Positions 1 to 10,844 of a stretch of 64,000 nucleotides of DNA are shown one piece after another (the first letter of the stretch is position 1; every line of letters starts with the position of its first letter). Under the pieces are notes generated by a model that saw nothing but the letters and a program-made list of their open reading frames with translations, searched no databases and was not told the DNA's origin. Source of the DNA: Irpex lacteus (lineage: Eukaryota; Basidiomycota; Agaricomycetes; Polyporales; Irpicaceae); assembly GCA_001986395.2 (NCBI GenBank), contig MQVO02000004.1:1939939-2003938 (forward strand). Direction: 5' to 3'. The position numbers and the translations under genes were made by a program.

Positions 1-169
1 ACCTTGTATCCCTAGCATGTTTCCTTTCACGTCATTGCATTTGTATCTTGGATGTAGAAAATGGTATTTATTGAAAACGAAAAGCAGCGTGAATGATGGA
101 TAGCTGTTGCGAGCAGCGCGATGGTTGTAGATGATGCAGACAAAGGTAAGGAGATACAGAACAAACAGA

Positions 170-1920
170 TCATACGGCTTCCTTGACCCTATCACCCGAG
201 GAGGCCTCTCCCGTCTCAGGCGTTCGAGTAGGTGCTGTAAGGTCAGGTACTGCCAGCTTAGCTTCGGTATCCTTCTGAGACTTCTCGGCTGCCGCAGCAG
301 CTTTCTCTTCCTCGGCCTCTTTCACGAGGGCAGCGAGTTCTTCCTCGAGCTCGGTGTCGTCGATGCCAGCATCCGCTTGTGCTATCTCGGTGCCCTGTCG
401 GATAGCATCGTCGATCTCTCGAGCGTCCGCATTGGCTGATGCCATTGCCTCCATAGTCTCGTCTATCTTCTCGCGTCGGAGAGATGGGTGAGCTAGGATC
501 GCGCGCAGGGTGGCCGCTGAGGACTCATACGACTTCATGATCTGCAAGAGTACGACAATGAGTAAGTACTAAGTGCGCAAGTGCATGAAGGAACAGACCT
601 CGATGTCGCCAGCTGAAGCCTCGACACGTATTAAAGTCGATTGCAGGGTGTCAAGGGAGTTGAGACGTTTCTTCTGAAGCTCCTCAAACTGTTTCTTAGC
701 ACGAAGATGGCTAAGTGCGACTTCTTTGCGTTTCTGTTTCAGCGCTGCAGAAATCTTCGCGGCTCGACTGCCACATAATATTAGTATTAGCAACCAAGAT
801 AACGTCCGCCATACTCAACTCGTCTATTTGATCCTGAAGGCGGTCTATTGCAGCTTCCAGGTTCTCCACTGCACTCTTCAGCTCGAGAACACCAACATCC
901 ACTGGAGTTACCTCCTGCGGCTTGGATGAATCGATGAATTTAATGATCTGAGAGGACATAGTAGGTCAGGCTCATGCGCGCATGGAGACGGAATGCACTC
1001 ACTCCTCGTTGCACGATGACGGCGTGCTTATCACGCTCAAGATACTTCACGAGGACCTTGACGTCCAGGTTCGACAATTCAAGGCCTCCGAACACACTTG
1101 CACCAAATTCTCGCTTGAATCCGTCGAACGTATACAACGATTCGTGGATTGAGAGCCCAGCCTTTGATCCCTGCTGATGAATGACTGCTGCGGCCGCCTG
1201 CTCCACCAGGCTCAGAACCACGTAGTCGCCCTTCACCTTCTTCCATCGTTGTGCATCGCTTTCTGAGCCTCCGCCGTCATCTGAGCTGACAATGCTGAGC
1301 TGTTGAAGAGTCCACCATAATGGCTTGCCGATGACGAAAGAGGCTATCCTATACGGGAGCCAGCCGGGGTCGTATATGGACTGCTTCGATGTACGAAACT
1401 GATCCAAAGGAAAGAGCTTCTTCTGTTCACATAGCTCAGACTTCCTGGCGTGTCATTCGTCAGTCAATGCATAGGCCACGAAACAGCCCACACAGTGGCG
1501 CGTACTCACGATGACGGTAGCAAGCCCCAAAGGTTTACCGACGCCCTCCACTCTAAAACGTTCAATCACCTCAGGTCCAACCGCATGAAATACAAGCCTG
1601 TCCGGGTGTTCTGAGTGTGTGTGGTTATGCGACTGCCATCCTTTCACGACAAGTGCTTCGAGCGTTCTCCGCCACCAATCGACATTGGACGTGAATGACG
1701 CGGGATTTGATTGCTTTTGTCGCGAGAAATCGGAGTAGAGGAATTTGAGGCGAGACGAAGTTATGTTCTTGTATGTGGGTAGGTCGTATAACTGGGACTG
1801 CGAGGGTCCAGCGGAGGTCATGACGGTCGTAAGTAAGCGAATGAGGCGTCTCGGCCATTCGTGGCGGACTCGGTAAATGAGACGGGCGTCGGAGGCGCCA
1901 CTTTCTATGCGAACAATCAT
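170..1920 (-). CDS. CHM7: Chm7/CHMP7-like ESCRT-III protein
   Basis: Five exons join to a protein of about 500 residues. The first two (1920 to about 1510, and 1440 to about 1010) give an N-terminal half with the motifs DLPTYKN and LFPLDQF, as in the ESCRT-II-like winged-helix half of CHMP7. The last three (about 957 to 170) give a Snf7-type helical half with DVGVLELKSAVENLEAAI, a basic KISAALKQKRKEVALSHL helix and an acidic Glu/Lys-rich tail. This architecture is specific to Chm7, which recruits ESCRT-III to the inner nuclear membrane for sealing and surveillance of defective nuclear pores. The second exon starts at TCTGAG (1440), because that splice restores the frame into SELCEQKKLF. The start at 1920 is the first ATG of the open frame. 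The family call is secure; the exact exon edges are less so. Confidence 0.85.
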
Positions 1921-3032
1921 CTCGTTATTGGTGTTCGACGTTCAACGTTCACTCTTCACCGGCTTGATGAAGCCAGTATCATGAGGAACATAGAGGTTCG
2001 TCTGTCTCCCAGTCATCGTAGCAAGGTGTGACCAATGACTCTTTATTGTCATGGTAGCATATCTACAGGATGAAGTTGCAGTTTACGATCCAAGAACCTG
2101 AATGTAGGTGATGCGCCTACATACAAGCACAATTGTGAGTCAGTGAGTACGATGTACTTTCTTGCCGGTGGCCATCTCTAGGTCTCTATCGGTCGCAAGG
2201 AGGACGCGTTGTATTCATTGTACTCTCCATGATCAACATAGCCGAGTTGCTATCTTCTCACACCAACAGCCTTGTTTATTGTCGTTCGTATCGCCGATAA
2301 GCTGCATACTTCACCAACCAGAATTACGAGCACTCGCCACTCACGTACCACCCACACAGGACAACATGTTAGGTCACTTAGCTGCTTTCGTGATGCTCCC
2401 TTCGAGCCGGATAGCATGCGCACACTGAATATTGAGCGGTGAGTCATACTTGCACCATTGTTTTCTTAGTCGACACCGCTTGCTTACGGCTCCTCGCCGT
2501 TAAGCAGTACTCAATGCTAATGCCTCGTTTCTATACCTCAACCATCTCGCATTTCCCCAGCATAGCTACGCTTTACGGTATACCAGTCCTTACCGACATA
2601 TTGTCTTTTAGATTCTGGGCCCCCTATGAACAACAGTCCATTCTTTTGAGAAGGTGAGTTCGTCGCATGGATCGTGTGGCCACCGCTGAACTGCATGCCG
2701 TAGTAACAGAAAATACTGGCTTTTTTACGCTCTCAAGCGGTAACCTAATCCCTTACGACTATCCCTTGGCGACCCAACGATTGTTCTATGCGGGCTCCGG
2801 CTGTCCACATAGTCTATGGTAGGCAAAACGTTTGACGTCTCTCGACGTCGCGTAAGTTGTGGGCACTGCTCTATTTTCTGTGTTGGGAGGCGATACTTTA
2901 CAAGGAGATGCCGACATGCGAAGCATCCTTTCCTTACGAGTATAAGAATAGGCGAGCCTTTAATCCTCTTCATCGTCGACTCGACACACTACTCAATCGC
3001 TCGTACTTTATCTACCTTCGCACACCTTCACG
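1921..3032. other. divergent intergenic region
   Basis: About 1.1 kb between the divergently transcribed Chm7 gene and the 208-residue protein gene. It should hold both promoters. Short open frames occur on both strands, but none has codon structure, splice sites or similarity I recognise. The only clear element is the TATA box at 2941. Confidence 0.5.
2941..2948 (+). promoter_or_regulatory. TATA box of the 3033 gene
   Basis: TATAAGAA lies 92 bp upstream of the ATG at 3033, the spacing seen for several other genes in this window. Confidence 0.5.
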
Positions 3033-3659
3033 ATGTTCCCACGTGGCTACTTTCCTCAGTCTCCTCAGTCCCCATACCTCGCCGTACCAGTGCTAGTACC
3101 AGTGTTTGCTGCACCCGTGCAAGTTCAGGCTCATGCCACGCATACGACCAACGTCTACTACAATGTGCAGTGTGATCACCGTGATTGCGAGCAGCACACA
3201 CATAAGCTCGGTCCGGCTGACAAGGCAAAGTCGTTCCTCACTGGAAAGTCCGCTCGCCCGTCCGCTTATGAGCAGCGCTACTTGGAGGCAGGCCCACCCC
3301 GGAGTCCATCCCGATTGTCCAGTCGGTCTGGGCGGTCAGGCTCGGCAGTATCATCGGCGATCCCAAGCCCTGTCCCTAGTCCCTCTAGGTCTCATTTCCT
3401 CCATCCACCAGCTCCGAGTCATACGCAATACTATGCAAGCACGCATCGTCAGCCAAGCCCCCAACCTCAGCCCCAGACTGCCATGCCGTACGCCCCTCCT
3501 TATTCCCCGAATACGCCGGTTCATTGGCCGCCAGCGGGCTCAGACTTTGGTATCGACGATAGAGCCTCTCTTGCTCCTAGCGATTCTATTTCTCAGGCTT
3601 CCTCTAGGGCTGGGGGCTACTATCATGGATCTCAATATCCAACCCATTTCGGCCGTTGA
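3033..3659 (+). CDS. small Ser/Pro-rich protein of unknown function
   Basis: A single uninterrupted exon of 208 residues. The first 50 residues are hydrophobic with Pro and Val (LAVPVLVPVFAAPVQ), but this does not look like a standard signal peptide. A short Cys/His segment follows (VQCDHRDCEQHTHKLG). The remainder is low-complexity Ser/Pro/Arg/Tyr, including runs such as SPSRLSSRSGRSGS, and ends in a Gly/Tyr-rich tail. The TATA box and the Pro-rich codon use support a real gene. I recognise no family. The Cys/His patch could bind a metal but is too short to call a zinc finger. A secreted or cell-wall role and an intracellular disordered regulator are both possible. Confidence 0.6.
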   Translation: MFPRGYFPQSPQSPYLAVPVLVPVFAAPVQVQAHATHTTNVYYNVQCDHRDCEQHTHKLGPADKAKSFLTGKSARPSAYEQRYLEAGPPRSPSRLSSRSGRSGSAVSSAIPSPVPSPSRSHFLHPPAPSHTQYYASTHRQPSPQPQPQTAMPYAPPYSPNTPVHWPPAGSDFGIDDRASLAPSDSISQASSRAGGYYHGSQYPTHFGR

Positions 3660-3931
3660 AGAAGTTGGGGAAAGCCTGTGTACAAGTAACCGTGCTTAGC
3701 AGGCGAATGGTATTTTGGTAGTCAGCCATTTAATGCACAGAAGCTTTTAGTTGTAGCACCAGTACAATGCCTCATCGGACATTCTTCGCAATCGTGGACT
3801 TTTACTAGGAGTTAATTGCACATTTTCTTGGTCTTCAACATGTATCCTCTTGTTTCTCTGTCATTTATGATATGATGATCTCTTTACACCGATATTTCGT
3901 TGTTTTTAGTTCTTGAAAAGCTCGCAGTTAT

Positions 3932-4585
3932 CACCTCGGGCAAAACGCAATCACTGCCGCTCGATGTTCCGCAGAACAATAATTACTGTAGGCTCGTCCC
4001 CAGCCGCTTTCGGATCAGTCGTCCCTCCGTGATGCGTAAGCCGCGTCCCTTTGCTGGTTTTGATGGACGCACGTGGGGCTTGTGATCGGATCTGGCTGGC
4101 GAGTCTATAATTACTGAGTATTCCTTTCTGACGGTAGCTAATTCGTCAATGATGGATACGTTATGTTACCTTTCAAGCCAAAATGTGGGTGTTTTTCTCC
4201 CCTCGAAAAGGTTCCCTTTGTACTAGACGAACAATCATCGAAAAGTCGTCGATGAGGCATCCAAGTTTTCGACACGCGCAAAGGTAACCTCACGGCACTT
4301 TTCCGGATCGGGCTGCGCCAGATCGCTCCTCAAGGCTCCCGATTGCTCTTTGAGAGCTTGTTTACCTTTGTGCGTGTCGAAAAGGATGCCTCATCGACGA
4401 CTTTTCGATGATTGTTCGCCAAGCTCTTTGTCTAACTTTTCTACGTCAGATTAATGCTCACAAAATAGCTGAAAAGGTAAGCTTTTTGGGGCGGAAAAGC
4501 CGTGTGGAAGCGACTAATTAGGAATACTCAGGGATTATTATTCTACGGAAATTCGCGCGCCTGTGATTGCGTTTTGCCCGAGGTG
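3932..4585. mobile_element. palindromic MITE, possibly CACTA-type
   Basis: A 654-bp imperfect palindrome with no coding capacity. The outer 23 bp (3932-3954, starting CACCTCGGGCAAAACGCAAT) are repeated perfectly in inverse orientation at 4563-4585. An inner 35-bp arm (4228-4262) is perfectly complementary to 4384-4418 and the pairing continues imperfectly to about 60 bp; a 12-bp block (4114-4125) pairs with 4520-4531. TAT directly abuts both ends (left ...gtTAT, right TATgtc), consistent with a 3-bp target duplication. CAC...GTG termini plus a 3-bp duplication are features of the CACTA/EnSpm superfamily, but the superfamily assignment is inference. It lies between two genes and interrupts neither. 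Confidence 0.7.
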
Positions 4586-5138
4586 TATGTCGAGTGATGG
4601 CCGCACTGATGGGAGAGCGGCGGCAGTAGGAACGCCACAAAGCCCCGACGCTTCCCTAAAATAGCAGTCACGAGGTCTCAACTGCTTGTCAGCGTGAGTC
4701 AGTCCTCGGACTCAAAAACGATCGGCCAATCGACGTCCACCTCGAGTGGGTGTAGGATATGTCGAAAACTTACAATTAACATCGCCATTTCAGATGGCTC
4801 AGACGTACTTGGACCGACAATGCTCAAGCTGATGATTACCCATCACTCAGCTGATCCTGTCGACTCCAAATACCAGGCTTCTCGAGCGCAGGTGAGCAAC
4901 CAGTAATTTATCAATAGCCACAGCGCAGCTGTGACTTCCGTTCAGTGTATAGAGCCGGGTGCAAACCCCATATGAACTAACCATGTTTGTAGCCCTTTCT
5001 CTAATGTTTGCAGCCTCAAGTCGCACGCCAACAGTTTCACATGTTTCGAAGCTGTCATCCGTCTGCCACATAAGTCGACCACTGGTGGGGATTGTCTGTT
5101 TTAGACGTTCCATAGCTGCTCTCACATTATCACGCAAC
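4586..5138. other. P450 upstream region, no gene seen
   Basis: About 550 bp between the palindromic element and the P450 start codon. Short open frames only; nothing recognised. Presumably holds the P450 promoter. Confidence 0.4.
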
Positions 5139-7562
5139 ATGGGCTCCTTGCAGTGGGACTCCGTCGACCTTGGATTTGTGGGCTACGTAATTTTGGGTAA
5201 GACCACGCTGACTTCCTAGGACTTCACTGGTATTCAGCTGAACTCGGACTTGGTATTCCAGGGCTCGCAAGTCTGAAGATTATCCATCAATTTGTTTTGT
5301 ACCCTTGGCTCTTGTCGCCTCTTCGAGCATTACCGGGACCCAAAGGCTCGCTATGGTCTCCGAAATATCTGTTGTATGGCGAGTTTCCAAAGATTATGCG
5401 CTCCGAAGCAGGGATACTCCAACGCGAATGGTCGAAGCTGTACGGCAAGGTCGTACGAGCAGTGGGACCATTTGGTATCGAACGAATCATGTTTCTGTCT
5501 CCAGCTGCGATGCAAAAGGTCCTCGTTGATGACTGGATCGACTATCCGAGAGTAGGCCCCATCTCTGTGTAAGATCTTCCAAATTGATACTTAACATGCT
5601 GTTCTTCTGCAGCCTACATTCATGAGGCATATTCTCGGAATGACCGCTGGCTACGGCCTATTGACTCATACCGGTGACGAGCATAGAGCGATGCGTCGAA
5701 CATTGAATCCGGCATTCTCGATTGCAAGTCTGTCAGCTCGTGAGTCTATCACTATCCATCTGTCACTGCATGTGCTAGCTGTGTATTAAGCTGATCTGAT
5801 TTCTTTCAGAAACTGATATGTATTACGAACCTATCTATAGGTATGTGTATGATCACCATGGATGTCATGTAGTTGCGCTCATCGTTGAGACATATAGCCT
5901 CGTGTCGACATTGAAGTCGCGATGCAAAGCAGCAGCGGAGAAGGCGGGTAGCCGAGGAATGGTTGTCCCAGTATATGATTGGCGTCAGTCATATCTCTTT
6001 TAGCTCGTTAGATACAAGTACCTACTGACTTGACCAGTAAGCAAGGTCACTTTGGACATCATCTGCTTGACAGCTTTCGGATACGTCACCGACGCAATTC
6101 ACACGCCTCATAATGAACTTGCCGAAGCATATCACGATCTCCTAGGACTTCAAAGTGGTAGGTTATCCGTATTCTCTATCTTTCCACGAGTGCACTAACC
6201 ATTCTATTGCACGCTGCTCTTGTTTCCAGGCGAGAACTCTGCTCGAATCATCGCCCTAGTCTCAATCCCGGGTGTGCCGAAGCTTCTGCGTTCAGAATGG
6301 ATGTTCCACCATCGCTGGCTTCTGAGATATATCCCTCAGCTTGCTCCTATGGAGACACTCGTTGATTCTATTCGGCGTATCAAAATCATCTCTGCAAAGA
6401 TTCTCGAGGAACGAACGAAGGACGCAATGGCTGTTGCTGCAGCTGACAGTTATTTAGCGGGAAAGAAGGATATCCTGAGTTTGCTTGTTCAATCTCGGAT
6501 GCAGGACAGGACGCATGGTGCAGGGGCTGGGTCAAAGATGATCATGAGCGACGAGATGATGAAGGAACAAGTGGTATGTGTGATGCTTTCTGACAGATAG
6601 TCTGCAACTTGGATGGCTTAACTAAGCACCACAGTTGACGTTCCTTGGGGCCGGTCATGAGACAACAGCATCCGGGTTAGCTTGGGTAAGTGTGCTGTGC
6701 TTAATTTATATTTCGCGACGTTCATCTTGCATCGCAGACTTTATGGCTGCTTGCCACGCATACCGGTATACAAGAGAGGCTTCGGGCAGAGGTAACGCCT
6801 ATTCTTGCCCAGAACCAAAATCCCGACTTCCGTACGCTGAAGAGCATGGAATACTTGAATCAAGTCGTGTACGTATCCGATCATGTGCTCATTACTCTAT
6901 AGACTGAAACCTTCTTTATGCAGTATGGAAAGCCTGAGAATCTTCCCTCCGGTGCCGATGACAGTACGGCAGGCGGCTAAAAGCGACTTCGTAGATGGTG
7001 TCTGGGTTCCCAAGGGTACTTTATTCTACATAGCTGTAAGCATGCAGTTCCTGCATAAATGCAACGAAGCTGATTTATCGCTCCTAGATTCGGGTTATCA
7101 ATACATACAAGGGATTTTGGGGCGAAGACGCAGAAGAGTAGATACTACTCAAAGTCGAGATATGCAACCGTGCTTACACAAAAAATATAGGTTCCGACCC
7201 GAACGATGGTCAGAGTTGGAACAAGCCCCAGAGTATCACCCAACGCACTCTTTCCAAACCTTTATCAACGGGCCACATCATTGTATTGGCAAGACGATGG
7301 CCATCGTTGAGATGAAAGCAGTATTGGCGTCAGTGCTTCCAGGTCTTTCCTCTAAAGCTATCTTGATCTGAAAATATGCTTTAGTATTATTTTGGCTCAT
7401 TTCAGATTTTCTCCGGCATACGCCGGACAGAAGGCTCAACCAACGGCCGCAGTCACGATGAGTACGTCTTCCAACCTTCTTAGGGGGTCCACGGAATCCT
7501 AATAGAAAAGTGCAGAACCTGCAGACAACCTGCCCCTTCTCATTGAGCCTGTTGAAGGGTAA
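5139..7562 (+). CDS. cytochrome P450 monooxygenase
   Basis: A multi-exon gene for a roughly 550-residue microsomal P450. Exon 1 (5139-5196) joins exon 2 at 5238 to give a hydrophobic N-terminal anchor followed by the proline hinge LRALPGPKG. Later exons supply the I-helix motif FLGAGHETTAS near 6640-6680, the K-helix ESLR (ExxR) near 6930, the FRPERW motif near 7192 and the haem loop FINGPHHCIGK near 7260-7290. The thiolate Cys is present; the usual Arg two positions before it is His. The last intron (from about 7460) joins to AACCTGCAG, giving the end KPADNLPLLIEPVEG at 7562. The general layout resembles the CYP4-like fungal monooxygenases, but I cannot name the CYP family or substrate. No other secondary-metabolism gene lies beside it. 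Confidence 0.88.
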
Positions 7563-8406
7563 TTTTTTACATATGAGTGGATACACGGATGAGTACTTTT
7601 CACGTTTAAGTAGTATCCAGTGGGAGTCTGTCACCAGATTAAATCACGTCTGTACTGAATGTAGCTCGTATGAGTTGTTTGAGCTCATTGTATAGATATA
7701 AACTTGGCATAAATATGCTCGTCTTCAGCTGTCCCCGACTCGCTGAATCACTCATAACATAAGCCGAAGGTCATCATGGCCGCCGCAATTGCGCGCCTAC
7801 TTGCATTATGGCGGTTTAGCCCAATAATTACTTAGAAAGGAAATAATTGCTCTTGTTTTCTTACCACCACCTACCTGCCGAATACTGCTGCTATCTTGTG
7901 GCCGTTACCGTTAACTGACGGGAAGTACTTTACATATATTCACCTCTAGATCCTCCAATACCTATAGTGCGCCATCCAGACCTCAGGTTCAGCCAGCCTG
8001 AGTGGGCGCATCGCCGTCAGACTTTTCGTCGGTATCATACTACTCTCAGTGCCCGTCTACAGGTATCTCCACTACGGGTGCATGATTTCTCGTGAACTAC
8101 CGCTGTATCTGGCAACCGCTGTGGTTGCTGACTAGGCACTGGCAACTGAACCAGTTGTTTGGTGTCTGGACCCACTGGCAGACCAGCATTTCGCTTCCAT
8201 TGTTGAAGACCTGGGCACGTGTTGCTACAGAGACGAAGGTTTCCAGGAAACAGTAATGGTAATGTGCGTCGTGAAAACGCGAGGCTCCTTATAATGTCAC
8301 TGGATGACACAACAGTGTCGGAGAAGCCGCCCTTATGTGGCATAATCCCAACATCCACCGAGCTGTCTCGTTGTGGCGCCAGCTATCCGACCAGCGATCG
8401 GACTGG
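7563..8406. other. intergenic, no gene seen
   Basis: About 840 bp downstream of the P450. Open frames here are short and on both strands, with no splice-supported coding segment. Likely the P450 3' region and the promoter of the small gene at 8517. Confidence 0.4.
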
Positions 8407-8414
8407 TATATAAG
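8407..8414 (+). promoter_or_regulatory. TATA box of the small 8517 gene
   Basis: TATATAAG lies 110 bp upstream of ATG 8517 and is followed by a CT-rich leader (around 8490-8510), a typical arrangement for an expressed fungal promoter. Confidence 0.5.
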
Positions 8415-8516
8415 CTCATAGGTTTGTATACCAACTTCCTACTATCTAGTGAACGTAGAGCTTTCTCTCCTTGGCGCATCTATACACATTCTTTCCCTTC
8501 CTCGAGCTTCTACGTC

Positions 8517-8830
8517 ATGCCATACTCAGGCTCTGGTGGTTTTCGCCGGGATCAGCCCCCGTTTGTGCCACAGATCATGCTCACACCGGCAGACGCAAAA
8601 GCCAGCTCACCGATCACAGCTCCGGTATGTTTATCAGCTTCCTAGCATACATGATGCAGCCGTTAACCGGTCTTGTTCGCATACTTATATGAATATCATC
8701 ATAGAATCACCCATATTGTCAACCTGGTTGGGCACCGAGGCCTCATGTGAATTCACAACTGCCACCAGGTGGCAAGAGAGCTATGTCGCCCGACCCCACA
8801 TATTCGAGCAAGCGTAGTAAAGCGTTTTGA
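8517..8830 (+). CDS. candidate small spliced gene, about 55-62 residues
   Basis: A strong TATA box and a pyrimidine-rich leader precede ATG 8517. The first exon (8517-8624, 36 codons, MPYSGSGGFRRDQPPF...) ends at a GTATGT donor. Two splice models keep the frame and end at the same TGA (8828-8830). One uses a short middle exon at 8705-8726 and a last exon from 8769. The other joins directly to 8777. Both end in the polar, basic tail MSPDPTYSSKRSKAF. No membrane segment, signal peptide or family is evident. It was found by promoter and splice structure, not by homology, so it could still be chance. Confidence 0.4.
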
Positions 8831-9360
8831 ACGATAAGGTGTGCACTAAGATTGCAAATCATGAGCATCTTCCATTGCATATGGTAGCTAACGCAGATTA
8901 ATATAGCTCGTTCGATCGAAGCCGAGGCAGTGCGCACATTATACACAAGTGTTTATAATGTCTTCATATTTAATATTCTACTTAGGAGAAGAGGGGTGAA
9001 GCCGCCTCGACGTTGGCGACGACGGCTTGGTTTAAATCACGCTTGGAATGCGTGGATTTGCTTATTGTCGTGTCTCTTGTTTGTAGTTCTTGTACTGTTA
9101 TATATTGTGAATACCTTGTAGACATAAAATCTAGTAATGCTTGTATGTGCTTTTATGTAACTGTAGCCTATCAACGTTTTGTGGCCGCAAGGCATGATAT
9201 GAAGTTAGTGGCGAGTAGCCTCAGGCAGCTGGCGCCACAGTCCCGGTAAAGTCTCGATCTCACTTCACACGCTATCGTCCACAAATAGTGGCTGCTTGCG
9301 GAATTACAACCATAATCGCTGGTTCACTTTGACACGCAAACTCATCCTTAATCTCCCACT
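8831..9360. other. intergenic, AT-rich, no gene seen
   Basis: About 530 bp between the small gene and Lin1. It includes AT-rich stretches near 8930-9160 and the presumed Lin1 promoter. Nothing else recognised. Confidence 0.4.
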
Positions 9361-10621
9361 ATGGCACCACGACCAGGACATAAACGAGCTGGACCTTCCG
9401 ACGAGGGAGGCTCCTCACACACTTCGAAGAAAACGCGCTTCGTCGAGCCTCAGGATGACCCAGCCAACTTCGCGGAAGAGGTCGACTCACAACTCGAAAA
9501 CCCATCGCTGAAACGGAAGGGGCGGGTCAGAACAGAAGGATATGATTCTGACTCCAGTGACGATGGGGAGGGTGTCGTACTCAGCCGAAAGCCGGGTGCG
9601 GAGGCGGCGGACGAGGAGGAGGATGATATGTTTGCGATGGGTGAGAAGGATGAGAAGAAGGAGCAGGAGAGCGTGAAGAAGAAAGAGGAGTTTCTGCGGT
9701 TGGGTGATATTGAAGGTCAGGAGTTCGGAGAACAAGACGGGTCAGACGATAGTGAAGATGAAGACGAGCCGGAGGACGAGGACGATGCTGAGAAGAAGAA
9801 GAAGGCCGGCATGGGCTTTGAACTGTCGTCCTTCAATATGCGAGAGGAGATGGAGGAGGGCAAGTTCTCTGCGGACGGGATGTATGTGAAGACTTTTGAC
9901 CCGCATGCTGTTCACGATAAGTGGATGGACGGCTTTGATGACAAGGAGATTAAGAAGGCTAGGAAGAAGCATAAAGAGAGGCAGCGGATACAGAGGGAGA
10001 AGGAAGCAGCGGAGGAGAGAGAATTGCAGCAGCTTGGCGGGAAGGAAGAAATGGAGAAGGCCATGCTACCCTTGCTGAAGAAAGGGGAGACCGTCTTGGA
10101 AGCTCTGCAACGAATGGGTGCAAAGGCTAAGAAGAATGCCTCACACAAGAAGAAGTATGTGCTACGATTATAAGCTCGGAAGACGAATGTGAATTCATGA
10201 ACCTTGCTTTAGGCCTAACAACAAGACGAAACAGCTAGCTGAGGAGTATTCCATGCAGGTCGATGCTGCACCGTCCAAGGCACCATCTGGTCCTTCAGAG
10301 ATAGACCACCTCACGCATCTTGCTTCAACACTCATGTCCCTCGGTGATACAGATATATACAACAAGACATACGAAGAGCTGGTTCGCGCCGTGCGCTCGG
10401 CAGGCAAAGTCGATCAGTCTTGGGAGCCACCGTCGGCAGATGTCAAGTACGAATACAAGTGGGACGTACCTGGCGCGGATACCAATCAGACATTTGGGCC
10501 TTTCAGCGAAGAAGAGATGCAGGCGTGGAACAAGGCGTCGTACTTTGGTGTAGCTGGGGAGAAGGTCAAGGTTCGGCAAGTAGGGGGAGAATGGGGTGCT
10601 TGGGAGGATGTTGTCACATAG
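9361..10621 (+). CDS. LIN1: Lin1/CD2BP2-like GYF-domain protein
   Basis: Two exons (9361-10154 and 10213-10621) encode 400 residues. The first half is charged and disordered, with Asp/Glu runs and a Lys-rich coiled stretch (KKARKKHKERQRIQREKEAA). The conserved central segment FSADGMYVKTFDPHAVHDKW is characteristic of the Lin1/CD2BP2 family. The C-terminal 60 residues form a GYF domain with YEYKW, GPFSEEEMQAW and SYFG. The family is the U5 snRNP protein Snu40/Lin1/CD2BP2, whose GYF domain binds Pro-rich peptides and which helps tri-snRNP assembly in the nucleus. The start is the first ATG of the frame, and the intron begins GTATGT and ends TTTAG. Its 3' end faces the 3' end of Rad54. Confidence 0.92.
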
Positions 10622-10844
10622 CTTCATGCGGAGGGTGAGTCTCTTTGATTGCCAGCGAGACTGTGTTACTAATAACCATGTGTGTAATGTACAGGTCGGA
10701 AGCAATATCAATATGTGTATTTCTAGTCATGAGTGCGAATATCCTTGGTTGAGCTCCAGAATACAAGGGAGAAAAGCAACGGCATAGCAAAGGCGAAAGC
10801 AACGTGCGACGTAGGATACAAATGAATCAATGCGGAATAGTGTA

